From: CAZBSE01 sp964578625
Lineage (GTDB): Bacteria > Actinomycetota > Humimicrobiia > Humimicrobiales > Humimicrobiaceae
Reading direction: 5' to 3'
Length of the DNA stretch: 64,000 bases
Assembly: GCA_964578625.1 (NCBI GenBank)
Contig: CAZODQ010000004.1
Coordinates: forward strand, 25,554-89,553
In this document: in pieces, positions 40,050 to 49,356 of the stretch
Layout of the letters: each line of letters opens with the position of its first letter
Position numbering within the stretch: the first letter of the stretch is position 1
Program-made: the position numbers and the translations under genes
The notes under the pieces: generated by a model
Database searches by the model: none
What the model saw: only the letters and a program-made list of their open reading frames with translations
What the model was told of the DNA's origin: nothing

Positions 40050-40247
40050 AATTAGTTTGTGATTTGTCCATTATATCTGGCTGCTTATAATTTAGGTTCT
40101 TCAGACAGCGGTTTTAAATATTTCAATCCAGAACCATATAATAGATGTACTAAATTCTATATTTGGATTTGCTTTGCATTAGAAGAATTTTAATATTCAT
40201 TGTAGAATTGATGAGAATGAAAAAATAAAAAAATACGTTAGAAAGAA

Positions 40248-41222
40248 ATGCGCTATATTAAGCTGGGAAAAACAGACATAGAGGTTTCAGTTATTGGTCT
40301 TGGAACATGGGCTATAGGCGGCTGGATGTGGGGAGGCACAAGCGAATCTGAATCAATCAAAGCCATCAATACTGCAATAGATATGGGAATAAGCCTTATT
40401 GATACGGCACCGGCTTACGGAAAGGGACTTTCAGAAGAAATTGTCGGTAAAGCCATTAAGGGTAAAAGGGATAAGCTTATTATTGCTACTAAGTGTGGCC
40501 TTGTATGGCAGTTTGATAAAGGTGAATTATTTTTTGTTTATGAATCAGGAGAGAAAGTATATAAATTCCTGGGACCAAAATCAATTAGGTACGAAATCGA
40601 GGAGAGTCTTTCTAGACTTGGGATTGATTATATAGATCTTTATCAGACACATTGGCAGGATATGAACACACCTATTGAGGACACAATGGAAACTTTAATG
40701 GATCTAAAAAAGGAAGGTAAGATAAGATCTATAGGTGCCAGCAATGCCAGCCTTGAGCAATTAAAGCGGTATAACCAGTCAGGGCAACTGGATGTTGACC
40801 AGGAAAAGTATAATCTTATTGATAATGAAGTTGAACAAGAAATTCTTCCCTGGTGTAGAAACGATAGTGTGACTTTGCTTGCATATAGTTCTTTAGCTAA
40901 AGGGCTGCTTACTGGAAGAATTACTCCTGATAGGGAGTTTAAGGGCGATGACCTACGGAAAGATGATTACAGATTCAAAATAGATAACAGGAAGAAGATA
41001 AATTCTGTTCTGGAAGATGAGTTCAAGCCTGTTGCTAAGAAGTATGGTTTATCTATAGCACAATTATCTGTTGCTGCCCTGGTATCACAGGATGGAGTGG
41101 TGGCACTTTGCGGTGCAAGAAATGAAAAACAGGCTGAAGAGAATGCAAAAGCAGGGGATTGTTTGATAGAGAAGAGCGATGTAATAAAAATTAGAAATGC
41201 AATAGAGGCCTTGAATTTATAG
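40248..41222 (+). CDS. Aldo/keto reductase family oxidoreductase
   Basis: A 324-residue aldo/keto reductase of the YajO/Kv-beta-like group. Asp and Tyr are in LIDTAPAYGKG, Lys in IIATKCGLVW and His in YQTHWQD. The cofactor-binding end reads LCGARNEKQAEENAKA. It is the longest of the intact family members here besides that at 51166. No Shine-Dalgarno is clear. Stand-alone gene after the sigma factor. Substrate unknown. Confidence 0.92.
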   Translation: MRYIKLGKTDIEVSVIGLGTWAIGGWMWGGTSESESIKAINTAIDMGISLIDTAPAYGKGLSEEIVGKAIKGKRDKLIIATKCGLVWQFDKGELFFVYESGEKVYKFLGPKSIRYEIEESLSRLGIDYIDLYQTHWQDMNTPIEDTMETLMDLKKEGKIRSIGASNASLEQLKRYNQSGQLDVDQEKYNLIDNEVEQEILPWCRNDSVTLLAYSSLAKGLLTGRITPDREFKGDDLRKDDYRFKIDNRKKINSVLEDEFKPVAKKYGLSIAQLSVAALVSQDGVVALCGARNEKQAEENAKAGDCLIEKSDVIKIRNAIEALNL

Positions 41223-41315
41223 AATTAACTTAATAAAAAAAGTTACCTGATCTTGTATATGAAAAAATAAGTAAAGATTATAATATTGTAAAAATGCAAG
41301 CCAGGTCAGTCAATC

Positions 41316-41363
41316 GCAGCAGCCCCAGGTATTTTAATTTCGAACCATATTTTGAAGGAAAAA
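41316..41363 (-). repeat. Intergenic repeat, reverse-strand diverged copy
   Basis: Read on the minus strand it shows TTTCCTTCAAAATATGG, then TTCGAAATT, a changed middle AAAATACC and the tail TGGGGCTGC. Layout and spacing match copies 2 and 3 at 3.4 and 4.9 kb, 36 kb away, but the palindrome is broken. It lies between the aldo/keto reductase and MFS genes. Confidence 0.55.
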
Positions 41364-41447
41364 AGCGATTAAGCACTTAATCCAAAATTTTAATTAATTG
41401 AAAAAACTTCATAGCTCTAAATCTTTTAGTGTCATAATATTGAATAA

Positions 41448-42689
41448 TCATGCTTCAGGTTCTTCTGCAAGTTTTCCGGGCTTTTGTACTATGTCAGATT
41501 CTTTCAACCATAAGATAAGGAAAACACACAAGACCATTAAGCCCACAAGGGCCAGTAGTGAAGACTTAAATGAACCGTCTTTACCTTTAAGTATCTCCAT
41601 GCCGTATATAAAAACTACAGATGCCTGTCCTGCCAGATTAAGGAGCCCGTTGGATGTACCTTCCGGTGCAGGGTGTGTGATCTCTGCAACGTACTGGTAA
41701 CCAATAGGTGCAAGGCTTATAAGGAAAAATCCCAGGAAGTACATTGAAACCATCGTAAGCCAATACTGGTTTACAAAAATCACACCCATCATCCACGGAA
41801 TACTTAAAGTCATTCCCAGGAGGATGAAGATCTTACGTTTCTGAAATCTGTCAGAAAAAATCGGCAAGACAATTGCTCCTGCTATTCCGCCGAAAAGCAA
41901 TACTGCACCAAGACTTCCGGCTTGTGAAATTGAAAAACCTCTTGGTCTTACAATACTTTCAATCCATGTGGAAATACCGTTAAATATACCCATCCCGACA
42001 AGGAATAATCCAAGCATTATCCATACATCCTTCATCCTGAGCATACTTTTTAATCCGTCTATCATAAGTGCACGCGTTTCCATTCCAGGCGGACATGGCG
42101 GGGTAGGCGGTGCCTCTCGGGTAAAAATGATAAAAATAATTGCGCTAAATGCGGCTATACCGCCATAGATAAGAAGCATATTACCAATTCCAAAACGGAT
42201 GAAAAGAACGGGTGAAAGAACTTGACCAATGGCTATGCCAAGGAAATTTGCAACAAGTGCCAGTCCCGAAGCAGTTGCACGCTCTTTAATAGGGAACCAC
42301 TTAGCTGCTACTGTACTTATTGAGTTCAGCATAAAAGGTTGCGACATCGCAAGGGCTATTGTGGTGAATAAAACAACTGTATAATTGGCTGCAAAAGCAC
42401 CCCGCAGCAGGCCGAAAGCAGCCATTATACCTGCACCTATGCTTACTGATTTCCGGTATCCCAATGTATCTATCATCCACGAAACCGGTATAGATAACGG
42501 AATGTAAACTATCATGAAAAGCATGGCCAAAAGCCCGATCCTTAAGTCAGATACTCCATAGAATTTGGCAGCTGGACCTGTTATCGGTGCAAAACATATC
42601 CACATGATCTGGATAGATATATTTATAAGCATAAATACAGCTAATATTGTCCATCGGTATGAATAAACTTTAAAATTCTTGTTAAGCAT
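41448..42689 (-). CDS. MFS transporter, FLVCR-like
   Basis: The 413-residue protein has twelve predicted membrane helices, an N-terminal WTILAVFMLINISIQIMWICFAPIT and the LDTLGYRKSVSIGAGIMA loop-2/3 region. It resembles the FLVCR-type MFS group, whose eukaryotic members carry haem, choline or similar. A Pro-rich cytoplasmic loop (APPTPPCPPG) separates the two halves. The C terminus is acidic. It stands between two diverged repeat copies in minus orientation. Substrate unknown. Confidence 0.85.
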   Translation of the reverse strand: MLNKNFKVYSYRWTILAVFMLINISIQIMWICFAPITGPAAKFYGVSDLRIGLLAMLFMIVYIPLSIPVSWMIDTLGYRKSVSIGAGIMAAFGLLRGAFAANYTVVLFTTIALAMSQPFMLNSISTVAAKWFPIKERATASGLALVANFLGIAIGQVLSPVLFIRFGIGNMLLIYGGIAAFSAIIFIIFTREAPPTPPCPPGMETRALMIDGLKSMLRMKDVWIMLGLFLVGMGIFNGISTWIESIVRPRGFSISQAGSLGAVLLFGGIAGAIVLPIFSDRFQKRKIFILLGMTLSIPWMMGVIFVNQYWLTMVSMYFLGFFLISLAPIGYQYVAEITHPAPEGTSNGLLNLAGQASVVFIYGMEILKGKDGSFKSSLLALVGLMVLCVFLILWLKESDIVQKPGKLAEEPEA

Positions 42690-42806
42690 AGCAGCAGTTT
42701 ACCATATATAAAAAATAAAACTATTGATTGTTCGTGAAAATTCATTATATATATTAGTTCATTCATTTTTTACATGGCATTAATGTTTAGGATATGTAAG
42801 CTTTAC

Positions 42807-42838
42807 TGGCAGCCCATAAGAGACTCGAACCACTTGAC
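42807..42838 (-). repeat. tRNA 3'-end-like fragment, reverse strand
   Basis: On the minus strand the sequence is AAGTGGTTCGAGTC, then TCTTATGGGCTGCCA, which looks like a T-arm plus acceptor end with CCA. No 5' tRNA half lies next to it. It sits between the MFS gene start and the sugar kinase gene and may be a tRNA remnant left by a recombination event. Confidence 0.5.
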
Positions 42839-42915
42839 TAATAATATTCCATCCGGTTAAAATTTTTATAAGAATAAAAAATTAATCCATTATTTAATTA
42901 CGGAAGGGAATAATA

Positions 42916-43815
42916 ATGTCCTATAAGATAGTGGGTATCGGTGAAATACTATGGGATGTTTTTCCGGGTGGCAAAAAGCTCGGGGGTGCTCCGGCAAATT
43001 TTGCTTATTTTATTAAAAAGTTAGGACAGGATGGATTGGTTGCCAGCAGAATTGGTAATGATCTATTGGGAAAAGAGATTCTTGGTTCTCTGGCTCAGCT
43101 TGACCTTGATAAAGATTATATACAGATTGACTCCATATATCCGACCGGAACAGTTGATGTAAGAGTAGATTACAGTGGTAAGCCGGATTATACCATTAAT
43201 GAAAATGTGGCCTGGGATTTCCTGGAATTAAATGAAGGATTGAAAAAGCTGGCTGAAGAAGTCGATGTCATATGTTTTGGAACACTTGCTCAGAGATCTT
43301 TAAAATCAAGGGCAACGATCATTGACTTTCTGAAGATGTCCAGGAGCAGTACTGTTAAGATACTTGATGTCAATCTAAGGCAGAACTTCTATTCTCTTGA
43401 GACAGTCGTTCAATCGATGGAATTTGCTACTATATTGAAACTTAGCGTGGAAGAGCTGGAGATAATAAAGAATTTAATGGGTTACTACGGGGAAAAGAAA
43501 AGTATTGAAATCTGTAGGAATCTTATAGATAAATACGGTATAAGACTTATATGTCTTACCAGAGGAGAAGAAGGAAGTCTGCTTGTGGGTGAAAACAGTT
43601 ATTATGATCACCCTGGCTATAGGGTTCCTGTTTCCGATACGGTAGGTGCCGGGGATGCCTTTTCAGCTGCTGTGATAATCAAGTATTTAGACGGCAGTTC
43701 TCTTGAGGAAATAAGTAATTCCGCAAATAGATTGGGCTCGTGGGTATGTTCACAGGCAGGACCCACTCCGGTACTGGATGATAAGATAAAAGAAAATTTT
43801 ATAAAGAGGATTTAG
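42916..43815 (+). CDS. PfkB-family carbohydrate kinase (fructokinase-like)
   Basis: The 299-residue ribokinase-fold protein has the N-terminal signature GEILWDVFPGGKKLGGAPANFA and the C-terminal PfkB signature DTVGAGDAFSAAVI, with the catalytic Asp. The LGGAPAN motif fits fructokinases. It phosphorylates a sugar with ATP. GGAAGGGAA precedes the ATG. The neighbours are transporters but give no certain substrate. The start is clear. Confidence 0.9.
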   Translation: MSYKIVGIGEILWDVFPGGKKLGGAPANFAYFIKKLGQDGLVASRIGNDLLGKEILGSLAQLDLDKDYIQIDSIYPTGTVDVRVDYSGKPDYTINENVAWDFLELNEGLKKLAEEVDVICFGTLAQRSLKSRATIIDFLKMSRSSTVKILDVNLRQNFYSLETVVQSMEFATILKLSVEELEIIKNLMGYYGEKKSIEICRNLIDKYGIRLICLTRGEEGSLLVGENSYYDHPGYRVPVSDTVGAGDAFSAAVIIKYLDGSSLEEISNSANRLGSWVCSQAGPTPVLDDKIKENFIKRI

Positions 43816-43819
43816 CTGT

Positions 43820-44611
43820 TTAAGCCTTCATCTTCCATCTGGTAAGTATGTTTTCCCTGTCGAAAATCTTAACTGCAAGCCTCAGTACAAATGGGCATAC
43901 TGCAAGCAGGACCAGACAGCCTATAAGCAGGTAAGTAATATTCAAGAGGAAAAAACCTGCCAGCTGAAGGCCTATAATGAGGTAAATGGGCAGTATTATG
44001 ACTGCACCTACTCCCTGGGCTGACCTTATATCGGTAGATCTGGATGAGACTATGATACTTGCCATTGTGATTATAAAAGACAGTATAGGACTTAAAACAA
44101 AAGCCACGATGACCCATTCTATAGTGGGCAGGGGCATGTAACCCAGTTTAATATAGGCGGATATATCCACTACTATAACCAATATAATAAAATTGATGGT
44201 AGAGATGACAAATGTCGGTATAAGCGCAGTCAGTGATTTTCCCATTAGCAGTTCTGATGTCTTTACCGGTGTTGCAAGGAGTGGCTCAAGTGTTTTGTTT
44301 TCCTTTTCCATGATTATGGAAGCGGGAGCGATAAGACTTGGGACCATTGCAGGCATTATCAAAAGGAAGATAAGGAGCTGTTTTAAAATAAATCCTATAA
44401 GTACTCTTAAGGGATCGTCAACTTGGCCAAAGACTTTATTTATGAAATTCAGGGTATCTTCATCTTTAAGGATGGGGGTGCTTCCGAGAATAAAGCCGAG
44501 CGGCATAGTAATTGAAAATATGATTGTGATTATAAGGATGGGCAGCCATATATTCTTGTTTCTTATTATCTCTTTTATCTCTTTTTTAAAAATTAACCAA
44601 GCGTTTTTCAT
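43820..44611 (-). CDS. ABC-2 type transporter permease
   Basis: The 263-residue permease has six membrane helices with the NatB/ABC-2 layout: AWLIFKKEIKEIIRNKNIWLPILIITIIF at the N terminus, KENKTLEPLLATPV at about residues 99-112 (the coupling loop) and TDIRSAQGVGAVIILPIY. It overlaps the ATPase gene by four bases. Together they form a one-permease, one-ATPase exporter. Substrate unknown; members export drugs, sodium, antibiotics or lipids. Confidence 0.9.
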   Translation of the reverse strand: MKNAWLIFKKEIKEIIRNKNIWLPILIITIIFSITMPLGFILGSTPILKDEDTLNFINKVFGQVDDPLRVLIGFILKQLLIFLLIMPAMVPSLIAPASIIMEKENKTLEPLLATPVKTSELLMGKSLTALIPTFVISTINFIILVIVVDISAYIKLGYMPLPTIEWVIVAFVLSPILSFIITMASIIVSSRSTDIRSAQGVGAVIILPIYLIIGLQLAGFFLLNITYLLIGCLVLLAVCPFVLRLAVKIFDRENILTRWKMKA

Positions 44612-45531
44612 TTTACTTCTTCACCTTTTATTAAATCCAGGTATATTTCCTCAAGACTTGCCTTTATCTGGTTAAAGTAAATGATTTTGACACCGTTATC
44701 AATTAGTTTCTTTATGACTATCGGATTGGAAATCTTTGGATTTTCAATTACAATTACTGCTTTGTTACTGTCCGTCTGGATATTTTTTATCTGGCTTATT
44801 TCTTTCATTAACTGGGTATACATGCTTGCATCGTCTCTAAATACAATCTCCACCTTTTTACCTCTATCGCTGCTCTGAAGCTCTGAAAGGGTAGCGATCC
44901 TTATAATCTTTTTCTTTATAATACACACTCTGTCGGAAAGGTAGGATGCTTCTTCAAGATTGTGGGTACAGAGGAAAACAGTAGTTTTTTCTTTTTTAAG
45001 GCTGTCTATGAAATTCCTTACCATGTGAGCGCTTTCCGGATCCAGCCCTGCTGTAGGTTCATCCAGCAGCAGTATCTTAGGTTCATGTATAAGTGCTCTT
45101 GACAGTGCAAGTTTTTGCTTCATACCCTTGGAAAAAGTGCCTGCAAGGTCATCTCTTCTGTCCCAGAGGCCAAACATCTTTAGATATTTTTCAATGTTGT
45201 TTTTTCTCTTATTATCAGGGATGTTATAGAAGCTGGAATAATATTTAAGATTATCATAGGCAGATATTTTTTCATACATTCCAGGGGACTCGGTCAGTAG
45301 ACCGGTTATTTCTCTGATGTATTCACCGTGGCTTAGGGTGTCCTTGCCGTCTATGGTTATCTTCCCGGAATCCGGGGATATAAGGGTTGATAACATTCTT
45401 ATGGTCGTAGTCTTTCCGGCTCCGTTAGGTCCTAAAAAACCGAATATTTCACTCTCATTTATATCAAAAGAAATATTTTCAACTGCAGTTAGGTCGCCAA
45501 ATTTTCTGGTAATGTTTTCTACTGTTATCAT
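44608..45531 (-). CDS. ABC transporter ATP-binding protein
   Basis: The 307-residue ATPase has Walker A GPNGAGKTT at about residues 34-42, the signature FSKGMKQKLALSRAL and Walker B ILLLDEPTAGLD with a final His in CTHN. The C-terminal 90 residues (after LSDRVCII) are of the DrrA/NatA type. Signature FSKGM fits export ATPases of the ABC-2 class. The following permease gene overlaps it. Power for the export step comes from this subunit. Confidence 0.93.
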   Translation of the reverse strand: MITVENITRKFGDLTAVENISFDINESEIFGFLGPNGAGKTTTIRMLSTLISPDSGKITIDGKDTLSHGEYIREITGLLTESPGMYEKISAYDNLKYYSSFYNIPDNKRKNNIEKYLKMFGLWDRRDDLAGTFSKGMKQKLALSRALIHEPKILLLDEPTAGLDPESAHMVRNFIDSLKKEKTTVFLCTHNLEEASYLSDRVCIIKKKIIRIATLSELQSSDRGKKVEIVFRDDASMYTQLMKEISQIKNIQTDSNKAVIVIENPKISNPIVIKKLIDNGVKIIYFNQIKASLEEIYLDLIKGEEVK

Positions 45532-45682
45532 AGAATAGGATTTTACCCTTAATGTCTTGATTTATCAATTAAGGGATTAAGGAATTAAAAGTTTTGGTAT
45601 AAAATTGAGATTCCTTTTGAGATTTTACCCGGCTTCTAATATAATTTCTTTTATTGAAGAACAGAAGAGTTAAAATAATTAT

Positions 45683-46288
45683 ATGGGAATGGATATGAGT
45701 GCAAAAATAAAAACCAAAAAAATAGATATACTGATGATAGATAATTATGATTCCTTTACTTTTAATCTGGTTCAGTCTCTTGGCGTTCTGGGAGAGAATA
45801 TAAAGGTCAGGAGAAATGACAGGGTAAGCCTTGATGAAATCGAAAGGATGGCACCATCAAAAATAGTGATCTCGCCTGGTCCTGGCAGGCCTGCTAGTGC
45901 AGGTATCTCAAAGGATCTGATAAAGCGTTTCTACAGGGAAATACCTATACTTGGAGTCTGTCTAGGGCACCAATGCATCGGAGAGGTATTTGGTGCGGCG
46001 GTTATCAATTCAGGAGTCGTTGTTCACGGCAAGACATCTATGATCTATCATGACGGCAGGAGTATTTTCAAGGGTATTGACAGTCCTTTTGAAGCTGCGA
46101 GATATCATTCCTTGATTTTAAAAGAGGATACTATCCCTCCCTCACTTGTAGTAACAGCCCACACTGAAGACGGTATTGTCATGGGAGTAAGACATAAAGA
46201 TTACAGATTGGAAGGAATACAGTTCCATCCAGAGTCTTTCCTGACCCCGGTTGGATTGAAGATACTTAAAAATTTTATTAATCTATGA
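45683..46288 (+). CDS. pabA: Aminodeoxychorismate/anthranilate synthase glutamine amidotransferase
   Basis: The 201-residue class I glutamine amidotransferase has the oxyanion motif VISPGPGRPASAG, the nucleophile Cys in LGVCLGHQCIGE and the His-Glu pair in FHPES near the C terminus. It gives ammonia to the synthase subunit. The pairing with PabB, which overlaps it by four bases, makes PabA the better choice over TrpG. Start ATG 45683 is used; ATG 45695 is also possible and leaves the MIDNYDSFTFN motif intact. Confidence 0.92.
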   Translation: MGMDMSAKIKTKKIDILMIDNYDSFTFNLVQSLGVLGENIKVRRNDRVSLDEIERMAPSKIVISPGPGRPASAGISKDLIKRFYREIPILGVCLGHQCIGEVFGAAVINSGVVVHGKTSMIYHDGRSIFKGIDSPFEAARYHSLILKEDTIPPSLVVTAHTEDGIVMGVRHKDYRLEGIQFHPESFLTPVGLKILKNFINL

Positions 46289-47883
46289 ACATCCTTTCTA
46301 CAATTACTGCTATTGACCTGAAAATGATGCCTCAGGATGCGGCTTACGGTTTAAAGGACGAAAGTCACCTTTGTTTTTTGGACAGCAGCCTTTTCCCGAA
46401 TAAATATTCCAAATTTTCATATATTGCCTGGGATCCGAAATTCGTTATAAAGAGCTATGGATATAAAAATGAGTTTGCCGCAGGCTCAGGAGGTATAAGG
46501 TATTATTCATATCAGCACCCTCTGTCTTTTCTAAAAGAGAATATAAAAGCTTATACGGTCAACTCTCCCGGCTGTGAAATAAAGGCTGTAAAGCTGGTCT
46601 ATATAGCCGGCGGCAGTGTGGAGAAAATCACAAGAGATCTGGAGGAAAAGATACCTGATTTTAGGGGCGGCTTTACCGGCTATTTTTCTTATGATCTTAA
46701 GAACTATATTGAAAGACTTCCGCAAAATGCCGTGGATGATATCAGCCTTCCAATATTTTATCTTAATTATTACAACAGAGTACTTGCATACAGCCACATA
46801 GATAGCAGGTGGTATTTTATCAGGAATTTTTTAGTAAAAGGAAAAAAGAAGGAAAACGAGAGTGTTTTTGAAGCTGCTTTCTTTGAGGATGATTATGTGG
46901 ATTCAGATATAAACGACAGGGAACTTACTGGAAAGATTGACGTGGAAATCGGGGGTATTTTAAAAGGTTTTAAAAAACCAGATGATATCAGGAAAAATAT
47001 AATTGAAAAATATTATAAAGAAAAGATATCGAATATAAAGTTTAAGTCAAATATTACAAAACGCGATTATGTAAAAAAGGTTATTAAAGCTAAGGAATAT
47101 ATCCATAACGGTGATATTTATCAGGTAAATTTCAGCCAGAGATTCGAATCGGACCTGCCTGTGGAACCTATAGACCTTTATTATATATTAAGGGTGAAGA
47201 ACGCTGCACCATTTTCTGCTTTCATGGGTTTTGACGGATTCTGTATAGGCAGTTCGTCACCGGAAAGATTTTTATTTCTAAAAGACGGTATTATAGAGAC
47301 GAGGCCTATAAAAGGTACCAGGCCCAGGGGAAAAGACGATCTGGGTGACAGGAAAAAAATAATTGAACTTGAAGAAAGCATCAAGGACAGGGCGGAACTT
47401 AATATGATTGTGGATCTTGAGAGAAATGATCTGGGGAAATTCTGCTATTACGGTACGGTCAAAGTTTTGGAACATGCGGTGGTTGAAAAATATGCAACGG
47501 TTTTTCATTCTGTCTCAACTGTAACCGGAAAGGTAAAAAAGCAAGTAGATATCTCTGATATTATAAAAGCAGCCTTTCCCGGCGGTTCAATAACAGGTGC
47601 ACCTAAAATAAGGACAATGGAAATAATTGATGAGCTTGAGCCTGAAGCCAGAAATGTCTACACAGGTTCGTTGGGCTATATCGGAGTTGACTGCACTATG
47701 GATTTAAATATTGTAATAAGGACGTTTGTTATTAAGAAAAATAAGTTTTATTATAATGTAGGCGGAGGGATTGTTGAGGATTCGGTTCCGGAGGATGAGT
47801 ATAATGAAACGTTGGATAAAAGCATCGCTCTTAAGGATACTTTAAGGTTTTTTGTCGCAAAGAATCTAAAAAAGCTTTTGTAA
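46285..47883 (+). CDS. pabB: Aminodeoxychorismate synthase component I
   Basis: The 532-residue chorismate-binding enzyme has GDIYQVNFSQRF, the active-site segment RPIKGTRPRG with the Lys that forms the PabB covalent intermediate, and the C-terminal PGGSITGAPKIRTMEIIDELEP. The Lys in RPIKG separates it from TrpE, which has Ala. It converts chorismate to 4-amino-4-deoxychorismate for folate, which fits the tetrahydrofolate-dependent metF in the same window. The N-terminal half is divergent. It overlaps pabA and is followed by pabC after 23 bases. Confidence 0.92.
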   Translation: MNILSTITAIDLKMMPQDAAYGLKDESHLCFLDSSLFPNKYSKFSYIAWDPKFVIKSYGYKNEFAAGSGGIRYYSYQHPLSFLKENIKAYTVNSPGCEIKAVKLVYIAGGSVEKITRDLEEKIPDFRGGFTGYFSYDLKNYIERLPQNAVDDISLPIFYLNYYNRVLAYSHIDSRWYFIRNFLVKGKKKENESVFEAAFFEDDYVDSDINDRELTGKIDVEIGGILKGFKKPDDIRKNIIEKYYKEKISNIKFKSNITKRDYVKKVIKAKEYIHNGDIYQVNFSQRFESDLPVEPIDLYYILRVKNAAPFSAFMGFDGFCIGSSSPERFLFLKDGIIETRPIKGTRPRGKDDLGDRKKIIELEESIKDRAELNMIVDLERNDLGKFCYYGTVKVLEHAVVEKYATVFHSVSTVTGKVKKQVDISDIIKAAFPGGSITGAPKIRTMEIIDELEPEARNVYTGSLGYIGVDCTMDLNIVIRTFVIKKNKFYYNVGGGIVEDSVPEDEYNETLDKSIALKDTLRFFVAKNLKKLL

Positions 47884-47906
47884 GCTTTCTATGAGGAAAA
47901 ATTATT

Positions 47907-48782
47907 ATGTTTAAATACGTTTTTATTAATGGGAGACTGGTTATTGAACAAAAAGCCAGAATATCAGTCAAGGACAGAGGATTTTTATACGGCGACGGCC
48001 TTTATGAGACCCTGAGGGGTTATAAGGGCAATCTGTTCATGCTTGATGCTCATATTAAAAGGCTGTTTAACTCACTTAAAATCTTGAAATACAACATCTC
48101 TTTTGATGAAGAATATTTAAAAAATGCTGTGATTAAAACAGTTAAAAAGAATAATCTTATCAGATGCGATGCTTATATAAAAATAATAGTGACCAGAGGT
48201 ATTTATAACGGAGAATTTCATTTTGCAAGCAGCTGCAGGCCTAATCTTATAATAATTGCCGAGAAGCTCAAGCCATATCCTCAGGAAGACTATATTGAAG
48301 GAGTAAACATTATTTCTTCTTCAGTAAGGAGACTGTCTATTGGGCGAAGTCTTCATTCCCATAAACTTTTAAACTATTTTGAAAATATTTTTGCGAAGGA
48401 TGAAGCATATAACAGCGGTGCTCAGGAGGCGGTTTTTCTGACCAGGGACCATCTGGTCCTGGAGGGTGCATCAAGCAATATATTTTTTGTCAAAAGAGGT
48501 ACAGTATATACACCGCCGGTCACCCAGAATATTTTACCCGGGGTGACCAGGGAAGTAGCAATAAATATATGCAGGAAAAATATGATAAAAATAAGAGAAA
48601 GGAAAGTCCACTACCGGGATATTATAAATGCAGATGAGATTTTTAAAACAAGTTCCGTTGCCGGGATAGTGCCGGTAAAAAAAATTGACTGGTTTGTAAT
48701 AGGAAGAAAAATCCCAGGCAATATCACTTTAAGGCTTATAGAGTTATACGAAGATGAGACCGGCTGCAATAAAGGAAAATAA
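47907..48782 (+). CDS. pabC: 4-amino-4-deoxychorismate lyase / class IV aminotransferase
   Basis: The 291-residue PLP enzyme of fold type IV has YGDGLYETLRGYKGN, an R-x-x-x-S segment, the Schiff-base Lys in HSHKLLNYFENI (about residue 151) and the G-A-S-S-N-I-F motif. The family includes PabC, branched-chain and D-amino acid aminotransferases. The pabA-pabB-pabC order makes aminodeoxychorismate lyase (4-aminobenzoate release) the best call. The terminator after it closes the operon. Confidence 0.85.
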   Translation: MFKYVFINGRLVIEQKARISVKDRGFLYGDGLYETLRGYKGNLFMLDAHIKRLFNSLKILKYNISFDEEYLKNAVIKTVKKNNLIRCDAYIKIIVTRGIYNGEFHFASSCRPNLIIIAEKLKPYPQEDYIEGVNIISSSVRRLSIGRSLHSHKLLNYFENIFAKDEAYNSGAQEAVFLTRDHLVLEGASSNIFFVKRGTVYTPPVTQNILPGVTREVAINICRKNMIKIRERKVHYRDIINADEIFKTSSVAGIVPVKKIDWFVIGRKIPGNITLRLIELYEDETGCNKGK

Positions 48783-48785
48783 ACT

Positions 48786-49328
48786 TCATTTAATGAGAAC
48801 TATCAAATAGTTCTGTTTTTTTAACAGGTATGCTTTTGTAGATCCATCTTCACTTAAAAAGGAATTACACAGTTCTGAGTATTTGAGTCTCTGATCAAAA
48901 CTATATCCCTGATTATGCAGATTGGATTGGAGATGCTGGTAAAAGGATTCGACTTTCCCGGGGCTTAAAAACCTGATGATCATTATTTTCCTTCCATCTA
49001 TAAAATCGGCAGCAAGTGTAGAAGAATCCTCAGATGTCTGCTCCATCATGGTATACTGGTAATCGAGTGAGGCCAGTTCAAGAATATCATATGAAGAAAT
49101 TATCTCGAAGTCTTCCTTTTCCAGTTTTTCTAACTCTTCTACTCTTTCACGGCTTACCCTGACATCTTCATCTATTTCTTTTATTGCCTTACCCAGATTC
49201 TCACCGGTAATCTCTCTTTCCCCGAATCTACAGCTGCAGAGCAGTAAATTAGATAAACTTAAGAATAGAAGGATAGACAGAATTAAGAATAAAATCTTTA
49301 TAATTTTGTTTTCTTTCAACCTGTTCAT
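48786..49328 (-). CDS. Probable lipoprotein of unknown function
   Basis: The 180-residue protein has a basic N terminus, a hydrophobic core (KIIKILFLILSILLFLSLSNLLL) and a lipobox-like LCSC with Cys at about residue 33. The rest is an acidic, coiled region (GKAIKEIDEDVRVSRERVEELEKLEKED) and a mixed domain ending KQNYLIVLIK. I recognise no family. It is transcribed opposite to the pab operon and the pab terminator lies in its last codons. An exported protein gene follows upstream in the same direction. Confidence 0.6.
   Translation of the reverse strand: MNRLKENKIIKILFLILSILLFLSLSNLLLCSCRFGEREITGENLGKAIKEIDEDVRVSRERVEELEKLEKEDFEIISSYDILELASLDYQYTMMEQTSEDSSTLAADFIDGRKIMIIRFLSPGKVESFYQHLQSNLHNQGYSFDQRLKYSELCNSFLSEDGSTKAYLLKKQNYLIVLIK
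48797..48822 (+). terminator. Intrinsic terminator of the pabABC operon
   Basis: GAACTAT-CAA-ATAGTTC is a perfect seven-base-pair stem with a three-base loop, followed at once by TGTTTTTTT. This is a classical intrinsic terminator for plus-strand transcripts, 14 bases after pabC. It overlaps the 3' end of the minus-strand lipoprotein gene. Confidence 0.88.
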
Positions 49329-49356
49329 TCCGCTAATTAAATTCTTTTAATTAATA

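Noticed and set aside
41398..41700. 100-residue plus-strand frame at the 3' end of the MFS gene
   Set aside because: It overlaps the well-supported minus-strand transporter and shows no known domain.
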